A stretch of DNA of 39,592 nt from CAMASH01 sp041746635 (GCA_041746635.1 JBGTGQ010000041.1:1-39592), one strand, 5' to 3'; positions 1-7,552 are shown, counted from the first letter of the stretch. Numbers and translations are program-made. Notes: a model not told the origin generated them from the sequence alone.

Positions 1-259
1 AATGCGCGCCTTCGCCACCCCATTGATCGCCGTTTTCCAAAGCCCCGACGAACAAAACTCGATCACTCGACTGACGATGAGAAAGTTAGTTGTTTGGCTT
101 GGGGGAACCACCGAAGCGGCGGAAGGGAATCGCGGGGGTTGGTGGGCGGGTGAGCAGTTTCCCCCAAACCCCCTCCTCTGGGGGGATCATCTATTCCTGT
201 TTGACCAATGTAACAAAACGACCTGAACCCACACTTTCCAGTTGACCCCTTTCATACGG
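1..259. other. Left edge, no supported gene
   Basis: No convincing coding region or RNA was found. A short CCCC/GGGG stem with a TCCTCT loop lies near 170-190. The conserved attC core does not occur here, so the array probably ends near 260. Confidence 0.4.
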
Positions 260-291
260 GTTCGGCATTATCGTCATGGAATCTTCTGTTC

Positions 292-585
292 TCACCTGCT
301 GGCCTCGAGAGCGGCGTTGTAACGCTCCAACCTTGGAATCTCTCTGCGCCGAAACACGGTGTCCAGAGGGCAGTAGATGTAGTTGAGGAAGTTTGTTGAC
401 GGCGCTAAGACGGTGAGTTCACCTGGAACTCTCACGCTTCTGGAGAAAATATAGAAGGAAGTGAATTTGGCCCTCTTGCTTGTGGGATCCAGAGCGATCC
501 CCGGGCGCATCACCAAAAAGTAACCGCCAATATAGAGAATGATAGCCCCAAGAAGCGACATCGATGTCCTGAACAGGGTGTTCAT
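292..585 (-). CDS. Integron cassette 7 protein, unknown small membrane protein
   Basis: This 97-residue protein is not recognised. It has one hydrophobic segment near the N-terminus (about residues 9-26, LLGAIILYIGGYFLV), so it is probably membrane anchored with most of the chain outside. The ATG lies 2 bases beyond the GCCTAAC core box of the attC at 588-706, as expected for a cassette gene. After the stop, a GTTCGGC box occurs at 260-266, the right place for the next attC, but no partner box or conserved inner sequence is visible further left. This may therefore be the last, partly decayed cassette of the array. Confidence 0.6.
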   Translation of the reverse strand: MNTLFRTSMSLLGAIILYIGGYFLVMRPGIALDPTSKRAKFTSFYIFSRSVRVPGELTVLAPSTNFLNYIYCPLDTVFRRREIPRLERYNAALEASR

Positions 586-587
586 GT

Positions 588-706
588 GCCTAACGTTTCA
601 GGTGACTCACGGCTGCCCGACGGCGCGACGGCTGCCGGTGAGTCTGCGGGTAGGTTCGCAGCCGGCGTGACGGCGGGTAGTCGTTGAGTCGACCGCCTGG
701 TTCGGT
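588..706 (-). repeat. attC recombination site A (divergent)
   Basis: The site is bounded by GCCTAAC at 588-594 and GTTCGGT at 700-706. The inner sequence is an imperfect palindrome (GACTCAC paired with GTGAGTC around 607-644). It keeps the GTGACGGCG and TGGTTCGG landmarks of the other sites but not their GCTCAGCGAC and TTCGCTGCAGCG cores, so this 119-base site is from a different attC lineage or is diverging. Confidence 0.65.
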
Positions 707-713
707 GATCTTG

Positions 714-1172
714 TCACACATGGAGGTGCCTTCGCACTTCAGTCGCTCTCTCGTGAAAATCTCCATATATGTCCAGATCTGCATCATACCATCCTTGGCT
801 TGATGCAATTCGGTCGAGGACTCTAAGAGCAGCCGTCACCGCCTCAGATCCTATCCGTCGAAAGTCTTCCTGTCGCCACTCAACGAGGTCCATGAATGCA
901 CTTGCTCCGTCCGCGTCGGACTTACTGCGCTCGCTAAGCAGATAGTTCATGTAGGCCCAAACGTAGAATTGGAAACATCGGAATGGCATCACGCTCACAT
1001 CCTCTTGTCTGCTGAGGGCGTTCTGAAAACCTTCTGTGCCTTCGGCGAAAAGCATCTCCGCCTCTTCCAGAGATTTACTGTAGAAATTCTCATACGCGTA
1101 GGGCTCGTCCAATCCCCATTCTTCCGACCGCCAATCGGCTTCAGTTGGGACCTGCATCTGCGCGGGATTCAT
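714..1172 (-). CDS. Integron cassette 6 protein, unknown soluble protein
   Basis: This 152-residue protein is not recognised. It is acidic and rich in aromatic residues (stretches such as EEWGLDEPYAYENFY and CFQFYVWAYMNYLL), shows no signal peptide or clear membrane span, and looks mostly helical. An upstream in-frame extension exists, but it would be encoded by the preceding attC site, so the ATG at 1172, 6 bases past the ACCGAAC core box, is preferred. The stop lies 7 bases before the core box of site A. It is the only clearly soluble product in the distal part of the array, and its function cannot be inferred. Confidence 0.6.
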   Translation of the reverse strand: MNPAQMQVPTEADWRSEEWGLDEPYAYENFYSKSLEEAEMLFAEGTEGFQNALSRQEDVSVMPFRCFQFYVWAYMNYLLSERSKSDADGASAFMDLVEWRQEDFRRIGSEAVTAALRVLDRIASSQGWYDADLDIYGDFHERATEVRRHLHV

Positions 1173-1178
1173 CTTTTC

Positions 1179-1276
1179 ACCGAACGACTCAAGCTCAGCG
1201 ACGCGGAGAAGATGGCGCTGGCCGTGCGGAAGCACGGACTGTGACAGCTTCGGAGCGTTCGCTGCAGCGCTTGGCA
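1179..1276 (-). repeat. attC recombination site B (right core box degenerate)
   Basis: ACCGAAC at 1179-1185 is followed by the conserved ACTCAAGCTCAGCGAC, and the right arm has TTCGCTGCAGCG at 1259-1270. The outer right box should read GTTRGGC but is CTTGGCA, that is one substitution and one missing base. The site may be impaired for recombination. Confidence 0.7.
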
Positions 1277-1711
1277 TCATCGGTAGGAGTGTATGATTGG
1301 CGTGCTTTGATAATAGAGCTGTGAGTCCCAATACTTCAAGCGGTAACAAACGTAGTCTTCTGTGTCCACCTGCACTGCATAAAGTGAAATATGCCCGATT
1401 AGCTCATCGATAGAAGTGATCCCTGAATCGTGCCAAGGAAAAAGCAGCCTTGTCTTATGGAAAGTCTTAAGAGACGCACCGTCTCCTTCGGAAACAGTCA
1501 AATGTTGAATGCGCACTGTCGCACCAGCGGCGATCAAGATGAAGATCCCAAACGCGGAAGAAATGATCTTATGCCGAGTAATAAAACTATAAAACAATCG
1601 CCTTCGAGCGATTAAAAATAGCAAAGCACAAAGAAGGAGTATGCAAACAATACCGAGTGCGTAGATGATAACAAAATCGGCGGTGCTAATAAACCTAATA
1701 ACCGTCGTCAT
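1277..1711 (-). CDS. Integron cassette 5 protein, unknown two-span membrane protein
   Basis: This 144-residue protein is not recognised. It has two strongly hydrophobic segments, about residues 11-36 (beginning DFVIIYALGIVCILLL and ending before RRR) and about 47-66 (HKIISSAFGIFILIAAGATV), followed by a soluble C-terminal domain of about 75 residues that contains many Tyr. The ATG is 20 bases from the core box of site C and the stop touches the degenerate box of site B. Base composition is AT-richer than the flanking chromosome, in keeping with horizontal origin. Confidence 0.6.
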   Translation of the reverse strand: MTTVIRFISTADFVIIYALGIVCILLLCALLFLIARRRLFYSFITRHKIISSAFGIFILIAAGATVRIQHLTVSEGDGASLKTFHKTRLLFPWHDSGITSIDELIGHISLYAVQVDTEDYVCYRLKYWDSQLYYQSTPIIHSYR

Positions 1712-1730
1712 GAAAAATAAGCGAGATGCA

Positions 1731-1831
1731 GCCTAACGACCTCAAGCTCAGCGATGATTCGGAGATGGCGCGGATGCTGCGTAAGCAGCAGGCGTGACAG
1801 CTTCGGAGCATTCGCTGCAGCGCCGTTAGGC
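1731..1831 (-). repeat. attC recombination site C
   Basis: GCCTAAC at 1731-1737 and GTTAGGC at 1825-1831 form perfect complementary outer boxes. The inner conserved blocks are CTCAAGCTCAGCGA on the left and CATTCGCTGCAGCGC on the right. Its 101-base length is within the normal attC range. Confidence 0.85.
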
Positions 1832-1838
1832 GTTGCGG

Positions 1839-2261
1839 TCATTGCTTTTGATACTGAAAGTCCTCGGGATTGAGGCGCCGATGCTCCCGCATCGAATTTG
1901 ACATCCGAATGAAGCAAAAAAGAGCCAGGAGCAAAAATAGGCCGTTCAATGCGGTGCCAAGCCAATGAATCCATTTTTTTCCGCGGGTCCGAATAGCGCC
2001 TATCAGGCCTGAACAAAAACCCGCAAAACAGATCGCTGTCAAAAGTGGAAAGATAAAAAGGTAAATGAATGCGGCACCATCTCCGCCCACATTGCCGGAG
2101 AAGTCGGAGATCGACCAAAGGAAGATAAGTGTAACGAGATAGCCGGGAGCCGCTAAGACGATAGAAACAATTGCCCACGGATTATCTCCGTGAAAAACCC
2201 TTGAGGCATTGAAAGTCCAAAACTCGCCCGGGCGGATTTGCGGAAGTGGAGGAGGTGGCAT
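1839..2261 (-). CDS. Integron cassette 4 protein, unknown multi-span membrane protein
   Basis: This 140-residue protein is not recognised. It begins with a proline-rich stretch (MPPPPLPQIRPGEFW) and contains about three hydrophobic segments: around residues 31-50 (IVSIVLAAPGYLVTLIFLWS), 65-88 (IYLFIFPLLTAICFAGFCSG) and 99-117 (WLGTALNGLFLLLALFCFI). The overall shape, a short N-terminal tail followed by three spans, recalls small DUF4190-like membrane proteins, but this is only a resemblance in layout. It starts 27 bases after the core box of site D and stops 7 bases before that of site C. Confidence 0.6.
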   Translation of the reverse strand: MPPPPLPQIRPGEFWTFNASRVFHGDNPWAIVSIVLAAPGYLVTLIFLWSISDFSGNVGGDGAAFIYLFIFPLLTAICFAGFCSGLIGAIRTRGKKWIHWLGTALNGLFLLLALFCFIRMSNSMREHRRLNPEDFQYQKQ

Positions 2262-2287
2262 TGCAGTGCTTAATATACGCGAGCATC

Positions 2288-2411
2288 GCCTAACGACCCC
2301 AAGCTCAGCGACCGCGGAGCACGGCGCGGCACCTGCACGGTGGGTGGAAAGGCGGCGGCGGAAGCAGGTGCCGTGACGTGCGGAGCGGTTCGCTGCAGCG
2401 CATGGTTAGGC
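2288..2411 (-). repeat. attC recombination site D
   Basis: GCCTAAC at 2288-2294 and GTTAGGC at 2405-2411 are perfectly complementary. Between them lie CCCCAAGCTCAGCGAC, a stem of GGCACCTGC with GCAGGTGCC, and GGTTCGCTGCAGCGCATG. It is 124 bases long and the best-preserved site in the array. Confidence 0.9.
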
Positions 2412-2437
2412 CATTGTTCAGGGCGCATTAGAGTAAG

Positions 2438-3016
2438 TTACTCGGCAAGTCCTATCCCAAGATCAGTTCGCGTCGAGAAGGTTCTCTGCCAGCGTTGGTC
2501 GTGAGAAAACTGCTTCCGCTCGCCGGTATCGGTGACGACGAAGCCTGTGATGGTAAGATGGAGGACGTCGCCGCTCACGCCCCCGAGATCCTCGTGGCTC
2601 GAGCCGTAGCCAGAATCCAGGAGCGAAAATGTTCGGGGTGACGATGGCGTAATGAGTGCGAAGTCGCTGCCAGAACTGTTGCGAACGGTAAGAGAGTTGA
2701 TCGTCACACTGCGTTTCGCTCTGTAGCCGTGTTGCTCGGTGTTGTCGGTCGTGTTGAGGTAAATGTGTGGGACGCGGTCGGGCTCGGAGTGGCGATAGAA
2801 TAAATACGGAATGACCGTCTGGTGCCGAGGCGTTGAGACCTCGGAAAACATGGGATGGATGCTCGGCGTGAAGTCTGACTCGGAGGTGTCCGTCGGCTTG
2901 GATATTGGATGGTAGCGGGAAAAGCGTGAATTATGAATGCCACCGAGCAGCGCGACTATCAGGAGGGCACCGCATAGGAGTAGTGCTGCCGCGGCAAACT
3001 TGATGGCGCGCGTCAT
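2438..3016 (-). CDS. Integron cassette 3 protein, unknown membrane-anchored protein
   Basis: This 192-residue protein is not recognised. Residues 8-26 are a hydrophobic segment after a basic start (MTRAIKF, then AAAALLLCGALLIVALLGG), so it is a signal anchor or signal peptide; the remaining 165 residues should be extracytoplasmic and are rich in Ser, Thr and beta-prone sequence. The open frame extends upstream through the attC, but the ATG at 3016, two bases past the core box, is the likely start because it places the signal segment at the N-terminus. The stop lies 26 bases from the core box of site D. Confidence 0.6.
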   Translation of the reverse strand: MTRAIKFAAAALLLCGALLIVALLGGIHNSRFSRYHPISKPTDTSESDFTPSIHPMFSEVSTPRHQTVIPYLFYRHSEPDRVPHIYLNTTDNTEQHGYRAKRSVTINSLTVRNSSGSDFALITPSSPRTFSLLDSGYGSSHEDLGGVSGDVLHLTITGFVVTDTGERKQFSHDQRWQRTFSTRTDLGIGLAE

Positions 3017-3018
3017 TG

Positions 3019-3147
3019 GCCTAACGACCCCAAGCTCAGCGACTGCGGAGGGCGGCGCACCGGCTGCGGAAAGGTGGCTGGGGGCGAAGGCGGTGGGAGC
3101 AGCCGGTGTGACGCGCCGGAGCAGTTCGCTGCAGCGCATGGTTCGGC
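3019..3147 (-). repeat. attC recombination site E
   Basis: The left box is GCCTAAC (3019-3025) and the right box is GTTCGGC (3141-3147). The conserved blocks CCCCAAGCTCAGCGACTGCGGAG and GAGCAGTTCGCTGCAGCGC (each partly shown) flank a GC-rich stem containing CACCGGCTGC and GCAGCCGGTG. The mismatch between the TAA and TTC boxes shows a hybrid of two neighbouring cassette junctions, which is normal after cassette shuffling. Confidence 0.88.
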
Positions 3148-3180
3148 GACGTGGGATTCAGGACAGACGCCATAAAGAGT

Positions 3181-3486
3181 TCAGCGTTTGCTGTTGATGG
3201 GCAAAGTAACAAAAGGTCGCTTCCGCAATGTGCGCTTGGCCTGCCGCCGACGAGTGCTCGCTGTGAACAATTGGGCTACGACGAAAAGTGCAAAGAGTGT
3301 CCCGACGACGATGTGCCCGATGCCCGGCGGAATGCCAAGGAACTCCCAGATCGCAACGTCGAGTCGGCGAATGGCGCCGGGAAAGAAGATCGGCACTGCA
3401 ATCCGAGCAACGAGTAAGAGGATCGCCACGACTACAAGAACCTCGATCAAGGTGAAGCCTGCCTTCGGATGATTCTTACGCCTCAT
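3181..3486 (-). CDS. Integron cassette 2 protein, pseudopilin-like
   Basis: This 101-residue protein begins MRRKNHPKAG followed by FTLIEVLVVVAILLLVARI. This is a type IV prepilin signature: a basic leader, Gly before the cleavage site, Phe at +1, Glu at +5 and a hydrophobic helix. A prepilin peptidase would cut after Gly10. The rest is unusual for a pilin: a second hydrophobic segment (about residues 55-75, GIGHIVVGTLFALFVVAQLF) and a very basic C-terminus. It is therefore likely a small membrane protein that uses the pilin export route or merely imitates it. It starts 22 bases before the attC F core box and shares its 5' leader with cassette 1. Confidence 0.65.
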   Translation of the reverse strand: MRRKNHPKAGFTLIEVLVVVAILLLVARIAVPIFFPGAIRRLDVAIWEFLGIPPGIGHIVVGTLFALFVVAQLFTASTRRRQAKRTLRKRPFVTLPINSKR

Positions 3487-3507
3487 TTACGGTAGATGTG
3501 TGGAGTC

Positions 3508-3678
3508 GCCGAACGACCCCAAGCTCAGCGACTGCGGAGCGCGGCGCGGTAGCTGCGTGGTGGAGCGAAGAAGGAGCATACAAACTACTTCCAAAGGTGG
3601 CTCGGAGAAAACGGGTCCAAGCTAGAAATAGCAGCTACCGTGACGCGCGGAGCAGTTCGCTGCAGCGCATGGTTCGGC
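3508..3678 (-). repeat. attC recombination site F (unusually long)
   Basis: The site is bounded by GCCGAAC at 3508-3514 and GTTCGGC at 3672-3678, with CCCCAAGCTCAGCGAC on the left and AGCAGTTCGCTGCAGCGC on the right. The stem GGTAGCTGC pairs with GCAGCTACC and encloses a terminal region of about 70 bases. At 171 bases it is beyond the usual attC range. Confidence 0.85.
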
Positions 3679-3682
3679 GACT

Positions 3683-4225
3683 TCATTGGTGACTTGATGC
3701 GGCGTCGGCAATCCTCTCGAGTGATCGTTGTGCAACCTCGCGTTCGTAATCGAAGTTGTCCTTGCTGTCCCGAATCTCGTGGAGGGTTGGGAGGACTTGC
3801 GGATCGATAGGGCCAAGGGCTCCCAAGATCCTCGCAGCGGCACCACGATATGAATGAGCAGCCTCGCCGAATGCGTATGGGCTTCGTTTGCCGATGAATG
3901 GCGCCAGCGTGCAGAAATAGACCTCCGCGGATAGTGCTTCCTTCCGGCGCGCCCAATCCAAAAGCGTTGGCATGATCTCGCGAGAATGGCGACGAAGCAC
4001 GGTTGTAGCGTGTATGCGCTCGGGCGAGTTCGCGCTGTCGAGAATGCTTCCGTCGGAGAGGTCGTCGTCCCACGCATAAAGTGACTTGCCCTCGATACTC
4101 GGTCCGCGCTCGGGACGAGTGCTCGCCCAGCCAGCCGTGAAGAGAACAATCCAGACCACGAATGGACCAAAGACAACGCAACGGACGGTTAGGCTCGCCC
4201 AACGGTTCTGAATAAGTTGCTTCAT
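3683..4225 (-). CDS. Integron cassette 1 protein, membrane-anchored with HEAT-like helices
   Basis: This 180-residue protein is not recognised as a named family. Residues about 13-33 (LTVRCVVFGPFVVWIVLFTAG) form an N-terminal membrane anchor. The remainder is helical with repeat-like units such as ERIHATTVLRRHSREIMPTLL and AAARILGALGPIDPQVLPTL, resembling short HEAT repeats and suggesting a protein-binding role; that is inference. It is the cassette nearest attI and therefore probably the most recently inserted and best expressed. The ATG lies 21 bases beyond the attI-side core box, and the stop is 4 bases from the attC F core box. Confidence 0.62.
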   Translation of the reverse strand: MKQLIQNRWASLTVRCVVFGPFVVWIVLFTAGWASTRPERGPSIEGKSLYAWDDDLSDGSILDSANSPERIHATTVLRRHSREIMPTLLDWARRKEALSAEVYFCTLAPFIGKRSPYAFGEAAHSYRGAAARILGALGPIDPQVLPTLHEIRDSKDNFDYEREVAQRSLERIADAASSHQ

Positions 4226-4246
4226 TTACGGGACGCGTGCGGAGTC

Positions 4247-4327
4247 GCCGAACTTCTCATTATGCGACTGGAGATTTTTTTGGATCGCATATTGATATTG
4301 GAATAGGGAAGGCGGTAAAAACCGTCA
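4247..4327 (-). other. Probable attI site and integrase/array promoter region
   Basis: A GCCGAAC box at 4247-4253 (GTTCGGC when read in the direction of the array) marks the junction between the first cassette and the integron platform. The remaining 74 bases up to the intI start have no attC palindrome and are AT-richer, as expected for attI. A small inverted repeat, CGGTTTTTACCG, lies just before the intI start (4311-4322). I see no convincing LexA box or sigma-70 promoter. Confidence 0.6.
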
Positions 4328-5278
4328 ATGACAATCCCCCAAGCCTTGGAGAGAATGCGCGACGCCGTGCGCTTGCGGCATTTTTCCCTGGCCACCGAAA
4401 AGGCCTATTGCCTGTGGTTGCGGTCGTATATGGAAGCGCTGCGGAAATACCCGGAGGGCTGGAGTTCGGAGGAGAAGGTCAACCGTTTTTTGACGGAGGA
4501 GGCGAAGCGCGGAGTGGCGGCGAGCACGCAGAATCAGGCCTTGAATGCGCTGCTGTTTTTTTACGAGGCGGTGTTGCACACTCCCTTGGGTTCGGTGGAG
4601 GCGATGCGGGCCAGGCGCCCCGTCCATGTGCGAGTGGCTCTGACGCCGGAGGAAACGCTTGCGCTGCTTGCGGCCGTGGAAGATGTGGGCGGCTATGCGA
4701 TCCGACTGGTGGTGCGGCTGCTGTATGGTTGCGGCCTGCGGGTGACGGAGCCTTTGGAGTTGCGCGGCAAGGATGTGGATCTGCCAGCCCGGAGGTTGTT
4801 TATTCGCGGAGCGAAGGGAGGCAAGGATCGGGTGGTGGAACTGCCGCGCGTGCTGGTCGCTGAGATGGAGGCGCAGATGCGGATGGCGCGGGCAGTGTGG
4901 CGCGCGGATGTGGCGGCGGGACTGCCGGTGACGATGCCGGGATTGCTGGCGGAGAAATCCCCCAGGCTGGCTCTCACGGAGGCATGGGCGTGGATTTTTC
5001 CCGCCCATGGACCAACCAAACACCCGCGCACGGGCGAGCGGGTGCGTTGGCGCATGCACGAGGTGAATGTGCAGCGTGCGGTGCGGGCGGCGGCGGAAAA
5101 GACCGGGCTGGCGGGCCGGGTAACTCCCCATGTGCTGCGCCATTGCTACGCCACCCACACGCATCAGGCCGGAGCAACGGCGCGTGATCTGCAGGAGGCG
5201 CTGGGACACTCGCATCTGGACACCACCATGCGCTATCTCACGCCTTCGGTCCCGGGTGTGCGCAATCCGCTGGACTGA
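4328..5278 (+). CDS. intI: Integron integrase IntI (tyrosine recombinase)
   Basis: This 316-residue tyrosine recombinase would insert and excise gene cassettes by recombining attI with single-stranded, folded attC sites. An N-terminal SAM-like core-binding domain (about residues 5-90) precedes the catalytic domain. Visible catalytic residues are Arg138 (LLYGCGLRVTE), the Lys of GAKGGKDR near 163-166, His268/Arg271/His272 (TPHVLRH), His294 (LGHSHLD) and Tyr303 (TTMRYL). Two marks separate IntI from XerC/D: an additional segment between the Lys and the HxLRH box (about residues 200-240, with ALTEAWAWIFPA) and the C-terminal GVRNPLD, which matches GVRSPLD of IntI1. It diverges from the cassette array across attI and appears intact. 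The neighbouring nusG operon converges on its 3' end. Confidence 0.93.
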   Translation: MTIPQALERMRDAVRLRHFSLATEKAYCLWLRSYMEALRKYPEGWSSEEKVNRFLTEEAKRGVAASTQNQALNALLFFYEAVLHTPLGSVEAMRARRPVHVRVALTPEETLALLAAVEDVGGYAIRLVVRLLYGCGLRVTEPLELRGKDVDLPARRLFIRGAKGGKDRVVELPRVLVAEMEAQMRMARAVWRADVAAGLPVTMPGLLAEKSPRLALTEAWAWIFPAHGPTKHPRTGERVRWRMHEVNVQRAVRAAAEKTGLAGRVTPHVLRHCYATHTHQAGATARDLQEALGHSHLDTTMRYLTPSVPGVRNPLD

Positions 5279-5420
5279 GCCTCTCTCCGGGGGAAGCTTA
5301 ACCGCGGATGGGGCGGATAGGGGCAGCGAGCAGCCCGTGCGGTCGGCAGAAAGGTAATCCAATACGAGAACCGGTTTCCCGCAAAAACCGGGCTTCGCCT
5401 TTCTCCCCGTCCGTGATCAT

Positions 5421-5449
5421 CCGTGCAATCCGTGTTTTCGATTGCACGG
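5421..5449 (-). terminator. Hairpin after nusG, possible terminator
   Basis: CCGTGCAATC at 5421-5430 and GATTGCACGG at 5440-5449 form a perfect 10-base stem with a 9-base loop, 7 bases after the nusG stop and between the convergent intI and nusG genes. No T-run follows on either strand, so intrinsic termination is uncertain. The left arm is also part of a simple TCCGTG repeat (5410-5435). Confidence 0.5.
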
Positions 5450-5456
5450 CTCCGAC

Positions 5457-6020
5457 TCAGGCTTTTTCGACCTGCCAGTATTCCAGATCCACCGGGGTCT
5501 CGCGACCGAAGATGGTGACGGAGACGCGGAGCTTGCCGCGGATGGGGTCGATTTCCTCGACCACGCCGTTCTGATTTTGGAACGGTCCGTCGGCCACTTT
5601 GACTTTATCGCCAACCTCGAAGCTGATCTTTGGTTTGACGGTGTCCTCGCGTTCGCGGGCTTGGGCCAGGAGGCCTTCGACTTCCTTCGGACGCATCGGG
5701 ATTGGTCGATCTTTCGTGCCGGCGAAGCCGATCACGCCGTCGGTGTCCTTGATGAAATACCAGGTCTTCTCGACCAGTTGGTTGTTCTCATCGAGCAGAT
5801 GCATGTTGACGATGAGATAGCCGGGGAAAAACTTGCGGGTGGTTTCGGTTTTTTTGCCGCGCTTGATTTCCTGCACCCGTTCGGTCGGGATGAGCACCTC
5901 ATAAACATGGTCGGACATTTCCTCCAGTTTGATGCGGCGGTTGAGGTTGTCGGTCACTTTCTGCTCCAGACCGGAGAGAACGTGCACGACATACCATTGA
6001 TCACGGGGTGCGATGGGCAT
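5457..6020 (-). CDS. nusG: Transcription termination/antitermination protein NusG
   Basis: NusG binds RNA polymerase and affects pausing, Rho termination and transcription-translation coupling. The 187-residue length is typical. The NGN domain includes WYVVHV (9-14) and FFPGYL (64-69), and the C-terminal KOW domain covers about 136-185 (FEVGDKVKV and NGVVEE). It lies 4 bases downstream of secE, the standard order. Its usual downstream neighbour rplK is absent: the integron integrase lies there in the opposite orientation, so the operon ends at nusG. Confidence 0.97.
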   Translation of the reverse strand: MPIAPRDQWYVVHVLSGLEQKVTDNLNRRIKLEEMSDHVYEVLIPTERVQEIKRGKKTETTRKFFPGYLIVNMHLLDENNQLVEKTWYFIKDTDGVIGFAGTKDRPIPMRPKEVEGLLAQAREREDTVKPKISFEVGDKVKVADGPFQNQNGVVEEIDPIRGKLRVSVTIFGRETPVDLEYWQVEKA

Positions 6021-6024
6021 GGGC

Positions 6025-6270
6025 TTAGGGTTTCGTCAAATAACTGACGACAGTAATGAGGATGGAATCAAAAAAGGCGATGTATCCTCCAAGGATGATC
6101 ATCGCGATGAGCACGACCATGGTGGAATCCGTGAGTTCCTTGTAACGCTTAAAACCCTTTTCATTGGGGTCCCAAGGCCACTGGGCCTTGCCCAACTCAG
6201 TGCGGACCTCGGCGATGAAGTTGCGGATTTTTCCAAACATGGAAGGCGGGTACGGCGGTCTCTTTTCCAT
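6025..6270 (-). CDS. secE: Preprotein translocase subunit SecE
   Basis: SecE is the small essential clamp of the SecYEG channel. The product has 81 residues, a short cytoplasmic N-terminus with the conserved amphipathic part (FIAEVRTELGKAQWP, about 18-32) and one membrane span (about 51-73, MVVLIAMIILGGYIAFFDSIL), the single-span form found in most bacteria. The ATG at 6270 starts one base after the 3' end of tRNA-Trp, leaving no room for a leader after tRNA processing. A second start at 6240 (MFGKIRNF) is possible and would give 71 residues. Confidence 0.93.
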   Translation of the reverse strand: MEKRPPYPPSMFGKIRNFIAEVRTELGKAQWPWDPNEKGFKRYKELTDSTMVVLIAMIILGGYIAFFDSILITVVSYLTKP

Positions 6271-6271
6271 A

Positions 6272-6344
6272 CAGGACAGGAGGGACTCGAACCCCCAACA
6301 AGCGGTTTTGGAGACCGCTGCTCTACCAATTGAGCTACTGTCCT
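6272..6344 (-). tRNA. tRNA-Trp (CCA anticodon)
   Basis: The minus strand folds as a cloverleaf: acceptor stem AGGACAG with CTGTCCT, D-arm AGCTCAATTGGTAGAGC, anticodon stem GCGGT/ACCGC with loop CTCCAAA (anticodon CCA) and T-arm ending GGTTCGAGTCC. The discriminator base is G and CCA is not encoded. tRNA-Trp between tuf and secE is a widely conserved arrangement. Confidence 0.96.
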
Positions 6345-6367
6345 ATGCTGGCAAAAGAGAAACGGGA

Positions 6368-7552
<1,185 letters not shown>

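Larger units (their letters stand above)
260..5278. mobile_element. Chromosomal integron: integrase, attI and seven-cassette array
   Basis: An integron integrase gene on the plus strand diverges from seven consecutive minus-strand genes. Six of the intervals between them hold a long imperfect palindrome bounded by RYYYAAC and GTTRRRY type boxes (mostly GCCTAAC or GCCGAAC paired with GTTAGGC or GTTCGGC). Each cassette gene starts 2-35 bases after one such site and stops within about 35 bases of the next, which is the normal cassette design. On the minus strand the 3' part of each site reads GTCGCTGAGCTTGGGGTCG followed by GTTAGGC or GTTCGGC, close to the known consensus of attC 3' ends. The array order from intI is orf180, orf101, orf192, orf140, orf144, orf152, orf97. 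The limits are inferred: the right end is the intI stop and the left end is the last recognisable core box. Confidence 0.88.

Noticed and set aside
2..226. 74-residue plus-strand protein at the left edge
   Set aside because: No similarity, no ribosome-binding site and low-complexity Gly/Trp sequence; no support for coding.
47..266. Eighth attC ending at GTTCGGC (260-266)
   Set aside because: The only possible partner box, GACGAAC at 47-53, would give a 220-base site without the conserved core; not convincing.
4328..5278. Integrase as a phage or XerC/D recombinase
   Set aside because: The additional segment before the HxLRH box, the GVRNPLD end and the adjacent attC array identify it as IntI.
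5371..5391. CCGGTTT/AAACCGG hairpin behind intI as a terminator
   Set aside because: The stem is only 7 bases and no T-run follows on either strand; evidence too weak to list.
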